Shown here piece by piece: positions 1 through 5,875 of a stretch of 6,098 nucleotides of DNA. The DNA is from Spirochaetia bacterium (lineage in GTDB: Bacteria; Spirochaetota; UBA12135): positions 6,514 to 12,611 of the forward strand of contig DNNS01000267.1 of the NCBI GenBank assembly GCA_003497555.1, read 5' to 3'. The first letter of the stretch is position 1. Every line of letters begins with the position of its first letter. The notes below the pieces were generated by a model. That model made no database searches. It was not told where the DNA came from and saw only the letters and a list, made by a program, of their open reading frames with translations. The position numbers and the translations under genes were made by a program.

Positions 1-2
1 CT

Positions 3-1046
3 TCCCTGGCTGTACAAATAAAAGAAGATGCCGGTCTGCATGAAAAAATCGCTTCCTGCAGCCTGCAGATGGTTATAGCAAGCGGTGAAACTCTGCCTGC
101 GGATCTGGTGCGCACCTGGCGCGAAATATTTCCGCAGGTTGTCCTGTTGAATATTTACGGCAGCACGGAAGTTACCGCGGATGTTACCTGCTACCATACT
201 GCCGGTTTATCGGAAAGCCAAAAAAATGTGCCTATCGGAAAACCGGTGTTTAATACGGAAATTTTTATTCTAGATCGTTTTTATAATCCTGTGCCGCGCG
301 GTTCTGCCGGTGAAATATTTGTCGCCGGCTTGTGTCTGGCGCAGGGTTATTATAATAAAAAAGAAATCACTGAACAAAGTTTTATAAGTAATGCGCTTTT
401 ACCCGCGAAACGCCTGTATAAAACCGGGGACCGCGGCCGATTTCTGAATGACGGCAATATTGAATACCTGGGAAGAAAAGATTTTCAGCTGAAAATACGC
501 GGAAACCGGGTAGAGCCGCAGGAAATCGAAAGCGCCATAAAAACCATTCCGCAGATAAAAAAGGCCGTAGTATGGGCAGAAGGAAATATGGATCAATCCC
601 GCCTCATTGTTTTTTATACAGTGTGCGAACCGGTTTCGGTTATGATTATTCGTAAAGCCCTGCGTCTTTTGCTGCCGGATTACATGATACCTTCCCTGTT
701 TATGGAACTTGATTTTTTCCCCGAGACTCCGGGCGGAAAAACCGATAAATCCGCCCTGCTTAAAATGATCAGTACTCAAGACTACAAAACGGAAGAATTT
801 CAGGAACCTGCAGGCGAAGCGGAAATATCCCTTGCTGCTGTCTGGAAACATATTCTGCAGATCGAAAAAATAAACGCACTATCAAATTTTTTTGATCTGG
901 GCGGGCAATCGCTCATGGTGATAAAAATTATGAGTGAAATGGAAAAACTTTTCGGACGGCGTCCGGCTTTCCGCGATTTTATCAATCAGAATCTCAGGCA
1001 GATTGCTGCCCAGTATGAAAAAAAAGACAGCAGACAGGCCGGATAA
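3..1046 (+). CDS. NRPS-like protein, C-terminal part: adenylation domain plus peptidyl carrier domain (5' partial)
   Basis: The frame is open from base 3, so the protein begins upstream; the ATG at 69 is internal to the adenylation fold and is not a start. Core motifs appear in order: VIASGETLP; NIYGSTEVTADVT (A5, usual form NxYGPTE); GSAGEIFVAG (A6); YKTGD (A7); GRKDFQLKIRGNRVEPQEIE (A8); LPDYMIP (A9); and GGKTDK (A10), whose Lys is the usual catalytic lysine. A carrier domain follows, with FFDLGGQSL holding the phosphopantetheine-attachment Ser (codon 909-911). The enzyme should activate an amino or related acid as an acyl-AMP and load it onto its own carrier thiol in the cytoplasm. There is no thioesterase or reductase domain after the carrier. 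Pocket positions aligned by eye to GrsA read V299, A301, I322, A330 and D331; the earlier pocket residues lie outside the window, so the substrate cannot be called. The hydrolase gene starts 3 bases after the stop, which indicates an operon. The domain calls are secure; the product is unknown. Confidence 0.93.
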   Translation, partial: SLAVQIKEDAGLHEKIASCSLQMVIASGETLPADLVRTWREIFPQVVLLNIYGSTEVTADVTCYHTAGLSESQKNVPIGKPVFNTEIFILDRFYNPVPRGSAGEIFVAGLCLAQGYYNKKEITEQSFISNALLPAKRLYKTGDRGRFLNDGNIEYLGRKDFQLKIRGNRVEPQEIESAIKTIPQIKKAVVWAEGNMDQSRLIVFYTVCEPVSVMIIRKALRLLLPDYMIPSLFMELDFFPETPGGKTDKSALLKMISTQDYKTEEFQEPAGEAEISLAAVWKHILQIEKINALSNFFDLGGQSLMVIKIMSEMEKLFGRRPAFRDFINQNLRQIAAQYEKKDSRQAG

Positions 1047-1049
1047 TTT

Positions 1050-1832
1050 ATGGAAGCAAATTACCTGACAAGTAAAAACGGGCAGAAAATTTTCAGCGTA
1101 TATCACGAACCGAAAATCAAGTCTCGCGCCGGTGAAGGCATTATCATGTGTTATCCGCTCGGACAGGAATATATCAGGGCTTACCGTACCTGCATTAAAT
1201 TAGCCGAAGCTTTATGCGCCCGCGGCTTTCATGTCCTGCGTTTTGATTATTCCGGAACCGGAGATTCCAGCGGCCTGTTTGAAGAAGCTTCCGTAAAAGA
1301 CTGGCTTGCAGATATAAAATGCGCCGCGGAAGAATTCTCGGCCAGTCTGGGCCTGGAAGAAATTAACTTGTGCGGAGTGCGTTTCGGCGCCAGCCTGGCT
1401 GCGCTTTTTATGGAAAAATATCAGTTAGCGCTAAACAGGCTTCTGCTTTTATATCCGGTTTGCCGGGGTGCGGAACATATTGCCGAAATCCGAAAAGAGT
1501 GGAAAACCGGACTCGCCGGATCATTTGCCGCAGGAAAAACCCGCAGCCGATTTTCAGAGATTTCGGGTTTTACCTATACGGACGCACTGCTTGAAGAAAT
1601 AAAAAAAACGGACCTTTTCCGGCTGAACTTTAATAATATAAAAAAAATCATTCTGCTTGAAAATGAAAATAATCCCCGCGTACAAAATTTATATACCTAT
1701 ATTGCCGGGTTCCATAAAAACTGTGTTCGGCTTCGCGGCTGCCCGCACGCTTTCCCGGGGCCGGGCGCTGATGAAGAGAAAAAAAATATCGTACCGGAAC
1801 TTGATATCAGGCAGATTGCAGATGCCGTATAA
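1050..1832 (+). CDS. alpha/beta-hydrolase fold protein (serine aminopeptidase S33-like), NRPS-associated, Ser nucleophile replaced by Arg
   Basis: This 260-residue protein has the usual length for a single-domain alpha/beta hydrolase. The N-terminal half carries the oxyanion strand region (IIMCYPLGQEY, residues about 31-41), then VLRFDYSGTGDSSG and the nucleophile elbow CGVRFGASLA. The elbow position is Arg111 (codon 1380-1382) where active enzymes have Ser (GxSxG). The segment IILLENENNPRV, where the acidic residue usually sits, has Asn, while a C-terminal His is kept in PHAF (His233). From memory, hydrolases found near NRPS and exosortase/PEP-CTERM loci often share the PxGQEYxRxxR and GLRLG pattern, so the Arg is probably a family trait and not a mutation. 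The start lies 3 bases after the preceding stop, with no strong Shine-Dalgarno sequence, which suggests translational coupling. A likely role is as a partner or editing/release-type protein for the carrier-bound acyl group; real hydrolase activity is doubtful. The fold is well supported and the function is not. Confidence 0.85.
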   Translation: MEANYLTSKNGQKIFSVYHEPKIKSRAGEGIIMCYPLGQEYIRAYRTCIKLAEALCARGFHVLRFDYSGTGDSSGLFEEASVKDWLADIKCAAEEFSASLGLEEINLCGVRFGASLAALFMEKYQLALNRLLLLYPVCRGAEHIAEIRKEWKTGLAGSFAAGKTRSRFSEISGFTYTDALLEEIKKTDLFRLNFNNIKKIILLENENNPRVQNLYTYIAGFHKNCVRLRGCPHAFPGPGADEEKKNIVPELDIRQIADAV

Positions 1833-2010
1833 AATTTCCTGCCAATAATGTTAAATTTATTTCATTCGTTATATACTTTATAAAAATAAATTATTTTGTT
1901 GTTGATCAATTGTTTATCTTTTTTCAAAGCTATAAGCATGTTTTTTTCAATAGCGTCAGATGTTGGTTTAACGGCAGTACATTTGTAGCATATCGAAAAT
2001 GTATCCGGTG

Positions 2011-2031
2011 ATTGCAGATTACTCATGCAAT
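2011..2031. promoter_or_regulatory. Inverted repeat ATTGCA-N9-TGCAAT, possible operator
   Basis: The two 6-base arms (2011-2016 and 2026-2031) are perfect reverse complements separated by 9 bases. The site is centred near -61 relative to the transcription start inferred for the AraC gene, a position typical of an activator or autoregulatory site. AraC proteins more often bind direct repeats, and a 6-base palindrome can arise by chance, so this is tentative. Confidence 0.25.
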
Positions 2032-2046
2032 GACGGATTTCAAAAT

Positions 2047-2075
2047 TTGTAAGATGCCGGAAAAACGGATATAAT
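2047..2075 (+). promoter_or_regulatory. Sigma-70-type promoter of the AraC-family gene
   Basis: A perfect -10 box TATAAT lies at 2070-2075, with TTGTAA at 2047-2052 (4 of 6 matches to TTGACA) and the ideal 17-base spacing. Transcription would begin around 2082-2084, essentially at the ATG at 2084, giving a leaderless or nearly leaderless mRNA. Confidence 0.55.
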
Positions 2076-2083
2076 TTTGCTAT

Positions 2084-3055
2084 ATGAAAAAGATAAATTT
2101 TTATCCCTACCTGATTCCGGAATCATCGGAAGCGAAAAAAAAATGGGGGCAAATTGTTGTTGACAAGGATAATATTTTTTCTTTTTCTGAAGAAAATCAC
2201 GGCCTGGGAGTCTATGCCTGTCTGGCCCATTATGAAAAACTCTCCGGCATTCCATCTCATTTCCACAGGTTTTTCGAGATCACTTTACTGCTTTCCGGAA
2301 GGGGAACCAATTTCATCGGGAAGCGGGAATATGCCATGAGCCCCGGCTCTCTTTTTTTCATCAATCACTTAGAAGCGCACAGGGAAATATTTGCTACACC
2401 GGTCGTGGATAAACTTATTCTGGGCTTTTTACCGCAGATGACAGAACCCGGCCTGACAATTGATTCTCCATCGCCGCTGCTTGATTCTTTTCTTGTAACC
2501 GAGCCATTTTGCCTTAATGCCGATGCAGCCCATAAAGGATATCAGGTAACCGGCGCCAGTCAGCAGCGGATTATACACAGCTGGTTTCAGTTTATCCATA
2601 CCTTCCATCAGAAATTAAACAGAGGCAAGGCATTTTTTTTAAAAAATCATTTACTGGCTTTGTTAAGCGTTATTCTGGAAGAGACTATCATCAAGTCTCC
2701 GCCTCCGGCGCGCAGCTCTCCGGCCTTATCGTCATGTATAAATTATCTGCATACTCATTTCTCGGTAATCCAAAATATTGACGATATTATTCCTCTCTCC
2801 ATGATCAGCAGAGGGCATTTCTATAAAATATTTAAAAAAAACACAGGAATGCATCCATCTTTGTATCTGAATAATCTGAGAGTTCAGAAAGCCAGAGAAC
2901 TGCTCACAGGAACAACGCTCCCGGTGAAAAGTATTGCCAAAGAAACCGGCTTTGTCAGTGAAAATTATTTTCATCGTGTCTTTAAATCAATTGCCGGCAT
3001 TTCGCCGGCTCATTACCGCTATCAGGAGGTAACCGAGGCGAAATTAGTGCAATAA
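2084..3055 (+). CDS. AraC/XylS-family transcriptional regulator
   Basis: This cytoplasmic DNA-binding protein of 323 residues has the usual AraC length and layout. The N-terminal half is a cupin-like sensor: HFHRFFEI (His59, His61, Glu65), then LLLSGRGTNF, MSPGSLFFIN and EAHRE, which match the HxH...E / G / PGD-like / H pattern of sugar-sensing AraC members. The C-terminal region, from about residue 217, holds two helix-turn-helix units. The first runs through IDDIIPLSMISRGHFYKIFKK with the linker helix LNNLRVQKARELL. The second is LPVKSIAKETGFVSENYFHRVFKS ending in GISPAHYR, the canonical AraC signature. ATG 2084 is the only usable start: an in-frame TAA lies at 2072-2074 and the next in-frame ATG is deep in the cupin. 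No Shine-Dalgarno sequence precedes it. The neighbouring glycosidase and oxidoreductase genes are the likely targets, as is common for such regulators next to carbohydrate genes. The inducer is not deducible. Confidence 0.95.
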   Translation: MKKINFYPYLIPESSEAKKKWGQIVVDKDNIFSFSEENHGLGVYACLAHYEKLSGIPSHFHRFFEITLLLSGRGTNFIGKREYAMSPGSLFFINHLEAHREIFATPVVDKLILGFLPQMTEPGLTIDSPSPLLDSFLVTEPFCLNADAAHKGYQVTGASQQRIIHSWFQFIHTFHQKLNRGKAFFLKNHLLALLSVILEETIIKSPPPARSSPALSSCINYLHTHFSVIQNIDDIIPLSMISRGHFYKIFKKNTGMHPSLYLNNLRVQKARELLTGTTLPVKSIAKETGFVSENYFHRVFKSIAGISPAHYRYQEVTEAKLVQ

Positions 3056-3072
3056 AATATGACTATAGTGCA

Positions 3073-3102
3073 TTGTTCCAGATAAGAGAATTGTATTATA
3101 AT
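3073..3102 (+). promoter_or_regulatory. Candidate promoter of the glycosidase gene
   Basis: A perfect TATAAT lies at 3097-3102, and a weak TTGTTC at 3073-3078 sits 18 bases upstream. A weak -35 box suits an activator-dependent promoter such as one under AraC control. Transcription from about 3109 would give a leader of roughly 160 bases containing the hairpin at 3164-3238. The surrounding DNA is AT-rich, so chance matches are possible. Confidence 0.35.
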
Positions 3103-3163
3103 TAAGCATGATATTATCGTTACGCATGGCCAAGTATCACACCCGAAACAATGAAAATGTGGA

Positions 3164-3238
3164 TCTCACGGAGCCCACAGAGTACACGGAGGAATTTAAC
3201 ATATTTTTATTCCCGTGTGCTCCGTGCTCTCTGTGAGA
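3164..3238. repeat. Long imperfect hairpin built of 9-base CACRGAGNN units (dispersed-repeat-like element)
   Basis: Arms 3164-3189 and 3213-3238 (26 bases each) are reverse complements apart from three mismatches (two of them adjacent) and two positions that would be G-U pairs in RNA. The stem can extend by GAAT/ATTC (3192-3195 with 3209-3212) around an AG bulge, leaving a loop of about 13 bases. Each arm is three consecutive 9-base units. On the + strand these are CACGGAGCC, CACAGAGTA and CACGGAGGA (3167-3193). On the - strand they are CACAGAGAG, CACGGAGCA and CACGGGAAT (3209-3235). From memory, sequences rich in CACAGAG/CACGGAG recur in the genomes of many environmental bacteria, so this is probably one copy of a dispersed palindromic repeat (REP- or MITE-like). 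No T-run follows, which argues against an intrinsic terminator, and no target duplication is obvious. Confidence 0.75.
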
Positions 3239-3259
3239 AGCCTTTAAATATAATTTTCG

Positions 3260-3265
3260 AAGGAG
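3260..3265 (+). promoter_or_regulatory. Ribosome binding site that fixes the glycosidase start
   Basis: AAGGAG lies 5 bases before the ATG at 3271. It selects this start over the in-frame ATG at 3151, which lacks such a site and would force translation of the hairpin repeat ahead of the signal peptide. Confidence 0.85.
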
Positions 3266-3270
3266 AAAGT

Positions 3271-5841
3271 ATGAAAAAAAAAATTGGAATATCTGCTTTT
3301 ACCCTTATGCTCTTTTTTCAAAATGCAGCGAGACTATATGCTGCTCTTGATCCGGCGCTGATAATATACGATGCCGGCAAAAATCCGCCCGCCGAATTAA
3401 AATGCCGGACAAAATCATGGGTTCCGGGCAATTTCCGGCCGGAAGCTGAAAAAGTTATAATTGATAATGCTCCCTATGCGCATATTACGTGCACCGGTGA
3501 TTCCGGCGAAGCCCAGATACTCTTTACGATTACAGAAGAACATCTGAAAGCAGTTCAGTCGGTTCAATATGACGGCATTAAAGTCGGTATCCGTTATGAT
3601 AAAGAAAATGCACCTATAATAAATTTTCGTGTTTGGGCCAAAGGCAACAAACGCTCTGTAGGCTATCAGCCGCAGGTACTGCAGCTTGGCTACCATGAAT
3701 ATAAATTCCGGGCTTCGGAATTGGGCGATATAGAGTTTTTTGATATATCAGTCAGGGCCGGAGATCAAAAGAATCTTGAGTTTTATTTTGACAAGGTCTA
3801 TATTTCAGTGAAAGCAGAACTTAATACCGGCGCAAGACAAAGTTCGCATCCGGTACTTATTCCGCGCGTTAAAAAAGCTGCCTGGAAAAACACTTCCTAT
3901 CCGGCTGCCAATTACAAATACATTACAGTGCCTGATAATGCAACTGCACGCACCAGACGCACTGCAGAACTTTTTAATCAAAAATTCAGCAGCTTCATGG
4001 GATATCCGCTGCAACCGGTAAAAGATATGCGCAGTAATATCATCAAACTGGCGATAAAACAGCCGGTGAATGAGCAGGTTAATAAAGAGCAGGGTTATTA
4101 TCTATCCATTAATCAGGATCATGTAATGCTTGAGGGCAATGATGAACAGGGGCTTTATTATGCCTGCACCACCTTTTTTCAGGTGCTGACAGCGTCTTAT
4201 GATCCAAGAGCGTCCCGGCAAATCTTCGGAGTAGAGATCCATGACTGGCCGGACTGCAGACAGCGCGCCTTAAAAATTTTCCACCCGGGGCATTGGTCCA
4301 AAGAATGGAAATTCAAAACCTCCATTACCTATGATGATCTTGTTGACTTTACAGAACGTTATGTAATTGGCCTTAAAAATACACATTTTTTTCCCGATTT
4401 TTCGTCCTGCGTAAATTATAAAAGCGTTCCGGCTCTTAACCTTGACGCCAAGTTTTTCAGTCTTGATGATCTCAGGCGTTTTGCTGTTTTTTGCCGGGAT
4501 AATTTTATTGAAGTCGGCGCCTGCATTGAACTTGGTTCTCATGCCGGCTATTCATATCTCAGATATTTTCCCGAACTTGCGGATAAAGACTTCCCCGCTG
4601 AAGCCAATCTTGAACATCCGCAGCACTGGAATCTTGTCACCGCCATGATCAGCGATTTTATTGACAGTATGCAGATTAAATATTTTTCTCCCGGCAGCGA
4701 TGAGTATTATTTTCACCCGCTAAAAGGAACAACGCCCTCGGCCGAAATCAACGGAAAATCCCGCGCGCAATCGTTTCTTGATTTTCATCTAAAACTGTAT
4801 AAATGGCTGAAAGATCGCGGAATTAAAATGTTCATGTATTCGGATATGCTTGATCAGCAGATGGGCGGAAAGCGTTTTGATTTATACAAGACACTGGACT
4901 CTTTTCCCAAAGATATTATTATGTGTCCCTGGCATGATCTGGGCAATAGTGTAGAGTGTTTTTCCGCTAAAGGCTGGCCGGTCTGGATTATTAATACTTA
5001 CTGGAACTCTTTTTACAAATCGCGGACAAATATTTACGGGTTCGGAGTTGCTGCCTATGGCTATGGACCAAAACGGCATTTTTTCCCGGACAATGATGAT
5101 AATTTTACCCGCCTTGATAAAGTGTTTCTTTCTGCGGATTATTCCTGGAATCTTGCTGAAGAAAAAAATCCGAATATTTATGAAGAGGTTGAAAACGGCT
5201 TTCTGGGCAATGCATTTACGCTGCTCTCGGTCCGCCCCAATCCGCGCGCCGGCATTTCTTTTGAACCGCTGCCGCTGGATGCTCTTTATTCGCACTCTCT
5301 AAAGGCATATCTGCTGAGCAATGGTATTGCCCTGGAAGAGCTAACATCAGATGCCAGGCAAATCATCGCTAATGTTCCGATGCAGCTGACAGCAGACGAA
5401 AAAAACTCTATAGTTATTGATCCCGGAGCGCTTAAAACAATTCCTGTCGGTAAAAAATTTTCAAGTATATTTTTTCTCCATTCGCTGCTGGCAGATAAAA
5501 AACTTGTGAGCGGGTCTTACAGCATGCCTGATTTCTGGCCAATCGGACTAATAGCCGGCCAGTACACTTTACGGTATGATGACGGATCCTCGTTTTCACG
5601 GCTTATTGCCAATGATAAAAACATAAATACCATTACTGAAAATCCCTATACTCTGAATCCGACTGATTGCCGGTATGTCTGGAAGATAGATAAAAAAAAA
5701 GAAGCGTATTTTTATCAGTATGAATTTATTAATCCATTTCCTGATAAAACTATAAGAGCTGTTGAAATTAAACATCTGAATTACTATAAGGCCGGAATGA
5801 TTATTCTTGCTCTTACAGGTTTGGATGTTAATAAAAAATAA
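3271..5841 (+). CDS. Secreted GH20-like glycoside hydrolase (putative beta-N-acetylhexosaminidase relative)
   Basis: This 856-residue protein has an N-terminal signal peptide (MKKK, hydrophobic stretch to about residue 20, likely cut after LYA at residue 24), so it acts outside the cytoplasmic membrane. Residues about 27-200 look like a beta-rich, CBM-like domain. Residues about 210-330 resemble the GH20 N-terminal alpha/beta domain, with YYLSINQDHVMLEGNDEQGLYYA and then IHDWPDCRQRALKI. A TIM-barrel-like region follows to about residue 620. It contains ELGSHAG (Glu420, His424; compare PEIDxPGH), YFSPGSDEYYF with Asp477-Glu478 in place of the GH20 GGDE pair, YSDML (about 523-527), CPWHD (Trp554) and NTYWNSFY (Tyr577, Trp578). 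In GH20 enzymes the Glu is the acid/base and the Asp orients the substrate acetamido group. The remaining roughly 230 residues are beta-rich, with FFLHSLL, GQYTLRYDDGSS and EFINPFPDKTIRAVEI, and probably form an accessory sandwich domain. The sequence is divergent, so the substrate is uncertain. Regulation by the upstream AraC protein is inferred. Confidence 0.75.
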   Translation: MKKKIGISAFTLMLFFQNAARLYAALDPALIIYDAGKNPPAELKCRTKSWVPGNFRPEAEKVIIDNAPYAHITCTGDSGEAQILFTITEEHLKAVQSVQYDGIKVGIRYDKENAPIINFRVWAKGNKRSVGYQPQVLQLGYHEYKFRASELGDIEFFDISVRAGDQKNLEFYFDKVYISVKAELNTGARQSSHPVLIPRVKKAAWKNTSYPAANYKYITVPDNATARTRRTAELFNQKFSSFMGYPLQPVKDMRSNIIKLAIKQPVNEQVNKEQGYYLSINQDHVMLEGNDEQGLYYACTTFFQVLTASYDPRASRQIFGVEIHDWPDCRQRALKIFHPGHWSKEWKFKTSITYDDLVDFTERYVIGLKNTHFFPDFSSCVNYKSVPALNLDAKFFSLDDLRRFAVFCRDNFIEVGACIELGSHAGYSYLRYFPELADKDFPAEANLEHPQHWNLVTAMISDFIDSMQIKYFSPGSDEYYFHPLKGTTPSAEINGKSRAQSFLDFHLKLYKWLKDRGIKMFMYSDMLDQQMGGKRFDLYKTLDSFPKDIIMCPWHDLGNSVECFSAKGWPVWIINTYWNSFYKSRTNIYGFGVAAYGYGPKRHFFPDNDDNFTRLDKVFLSADYSWNLAEEKNPNIYEEVENGFLGNAFTLLSVRPNPRAGISFEPLPLDALYSHSLKAYLLSNGIALEELTSDARQIIANVPMQLTADEKNSIVIDPGALKTIPVGKKFSSIFFLHSLLADKKLVSGSYSMPDFWPIGLIAGQYTLRYDDGSSFSRLIANDKNINTITENPYTLNPTDCRYVWKIDKKKEAYFYQYEFINPFPDKTIRAVEIKHLNYYKAGMIILALTGLDVNKK

Positions 5842-5860
5842 TTTTTTATAATAATTATTT
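5836..5860. repeat. AT-only inverted repeat in the glycosidase-oxidoreductase gap
   Basis: AAATAATT (5836-5843) and AATTATTT (5853-5860) are perfect 8-base complements around a 9-base spacer, overlapping the glycosidase stop codon. A stem made only of A-T pairs is weak, so it is unlikely to terminate transcription. It may influence mRNA processing or simply reflect low-complexity DNA. Confidence 0.3.
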
Positions 5861-5875
5861 AACAAAGGAATAATT

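Larger units (their letters stand above)
1833..2083. other. AT-rich intergenic gap between the NRPS-type operon and the AraC gene
   Basis: These 251 bases contain no convincing gene on either strand. No GC-rich stem followed by a T-run is visible after the hydrolase stop, so the operon's terminator is not identified. The gap holds an AT-only palindrome at 1883-1897, a TTGATCAA palindrome at 1902-1909, an inverted repeat at 2011-2031 and the promoter of the next gene at 2047-2075. Confidence 0.7.

Noticed and set aside
1883..1897. AAAATAA-A-TTATTTT palindrome as terminator of the NRPS-type operon
   Set aside because: The stem is only A-T pairs with almost no loop, and no convincing T-tract follows, so it is not distinguishable from AT-rich background.
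3167..3235. CRISPR-like array because of the regular repeats
   Set aside because: The units are 9 bases, directly adjacent with no spacers, and arranged as opposed arms of one palindrome.
3249..3254. TATAAT just after the hairpin as a second promoter
   Set aside because: No matching -35 box exists at suitable spacing, and transcription would start inside the ribosome binding site.
3164..3254. Hairpin as an intrinsic terminator of the AraC gene
   Set aside because: The stem is long, but no run of T follows the right arm; the next bases are AGCCTTTAAAT. It also lies more than 100 bases after the stop codon.
3151..3270. N-terminal 40-residue extension of the glycosidase from the ATG at 3151
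   Set aside because: It lacks a ribosome binding site and would translate the hairpin repeat. It would also bury a clear signal peptide that starts at 3271 behind a good AAGGAG.
4882..5295. Minus-strand open frame of 137 codons inside the glycosidase gene, and similar antisense frames elsewhere
   Set aside because: These are antisense shadows of well-supported genes, with no recognisable domains.
5821..5852. Promoter before the oxidoreductase (TTGGAT with TATAAT at 5847-5852)
   Set aside because: The -35 match is poor, spacing is 20 bases, and the box lies in an AT-only stretch. Co-transcription with the glycosidase is simpler.
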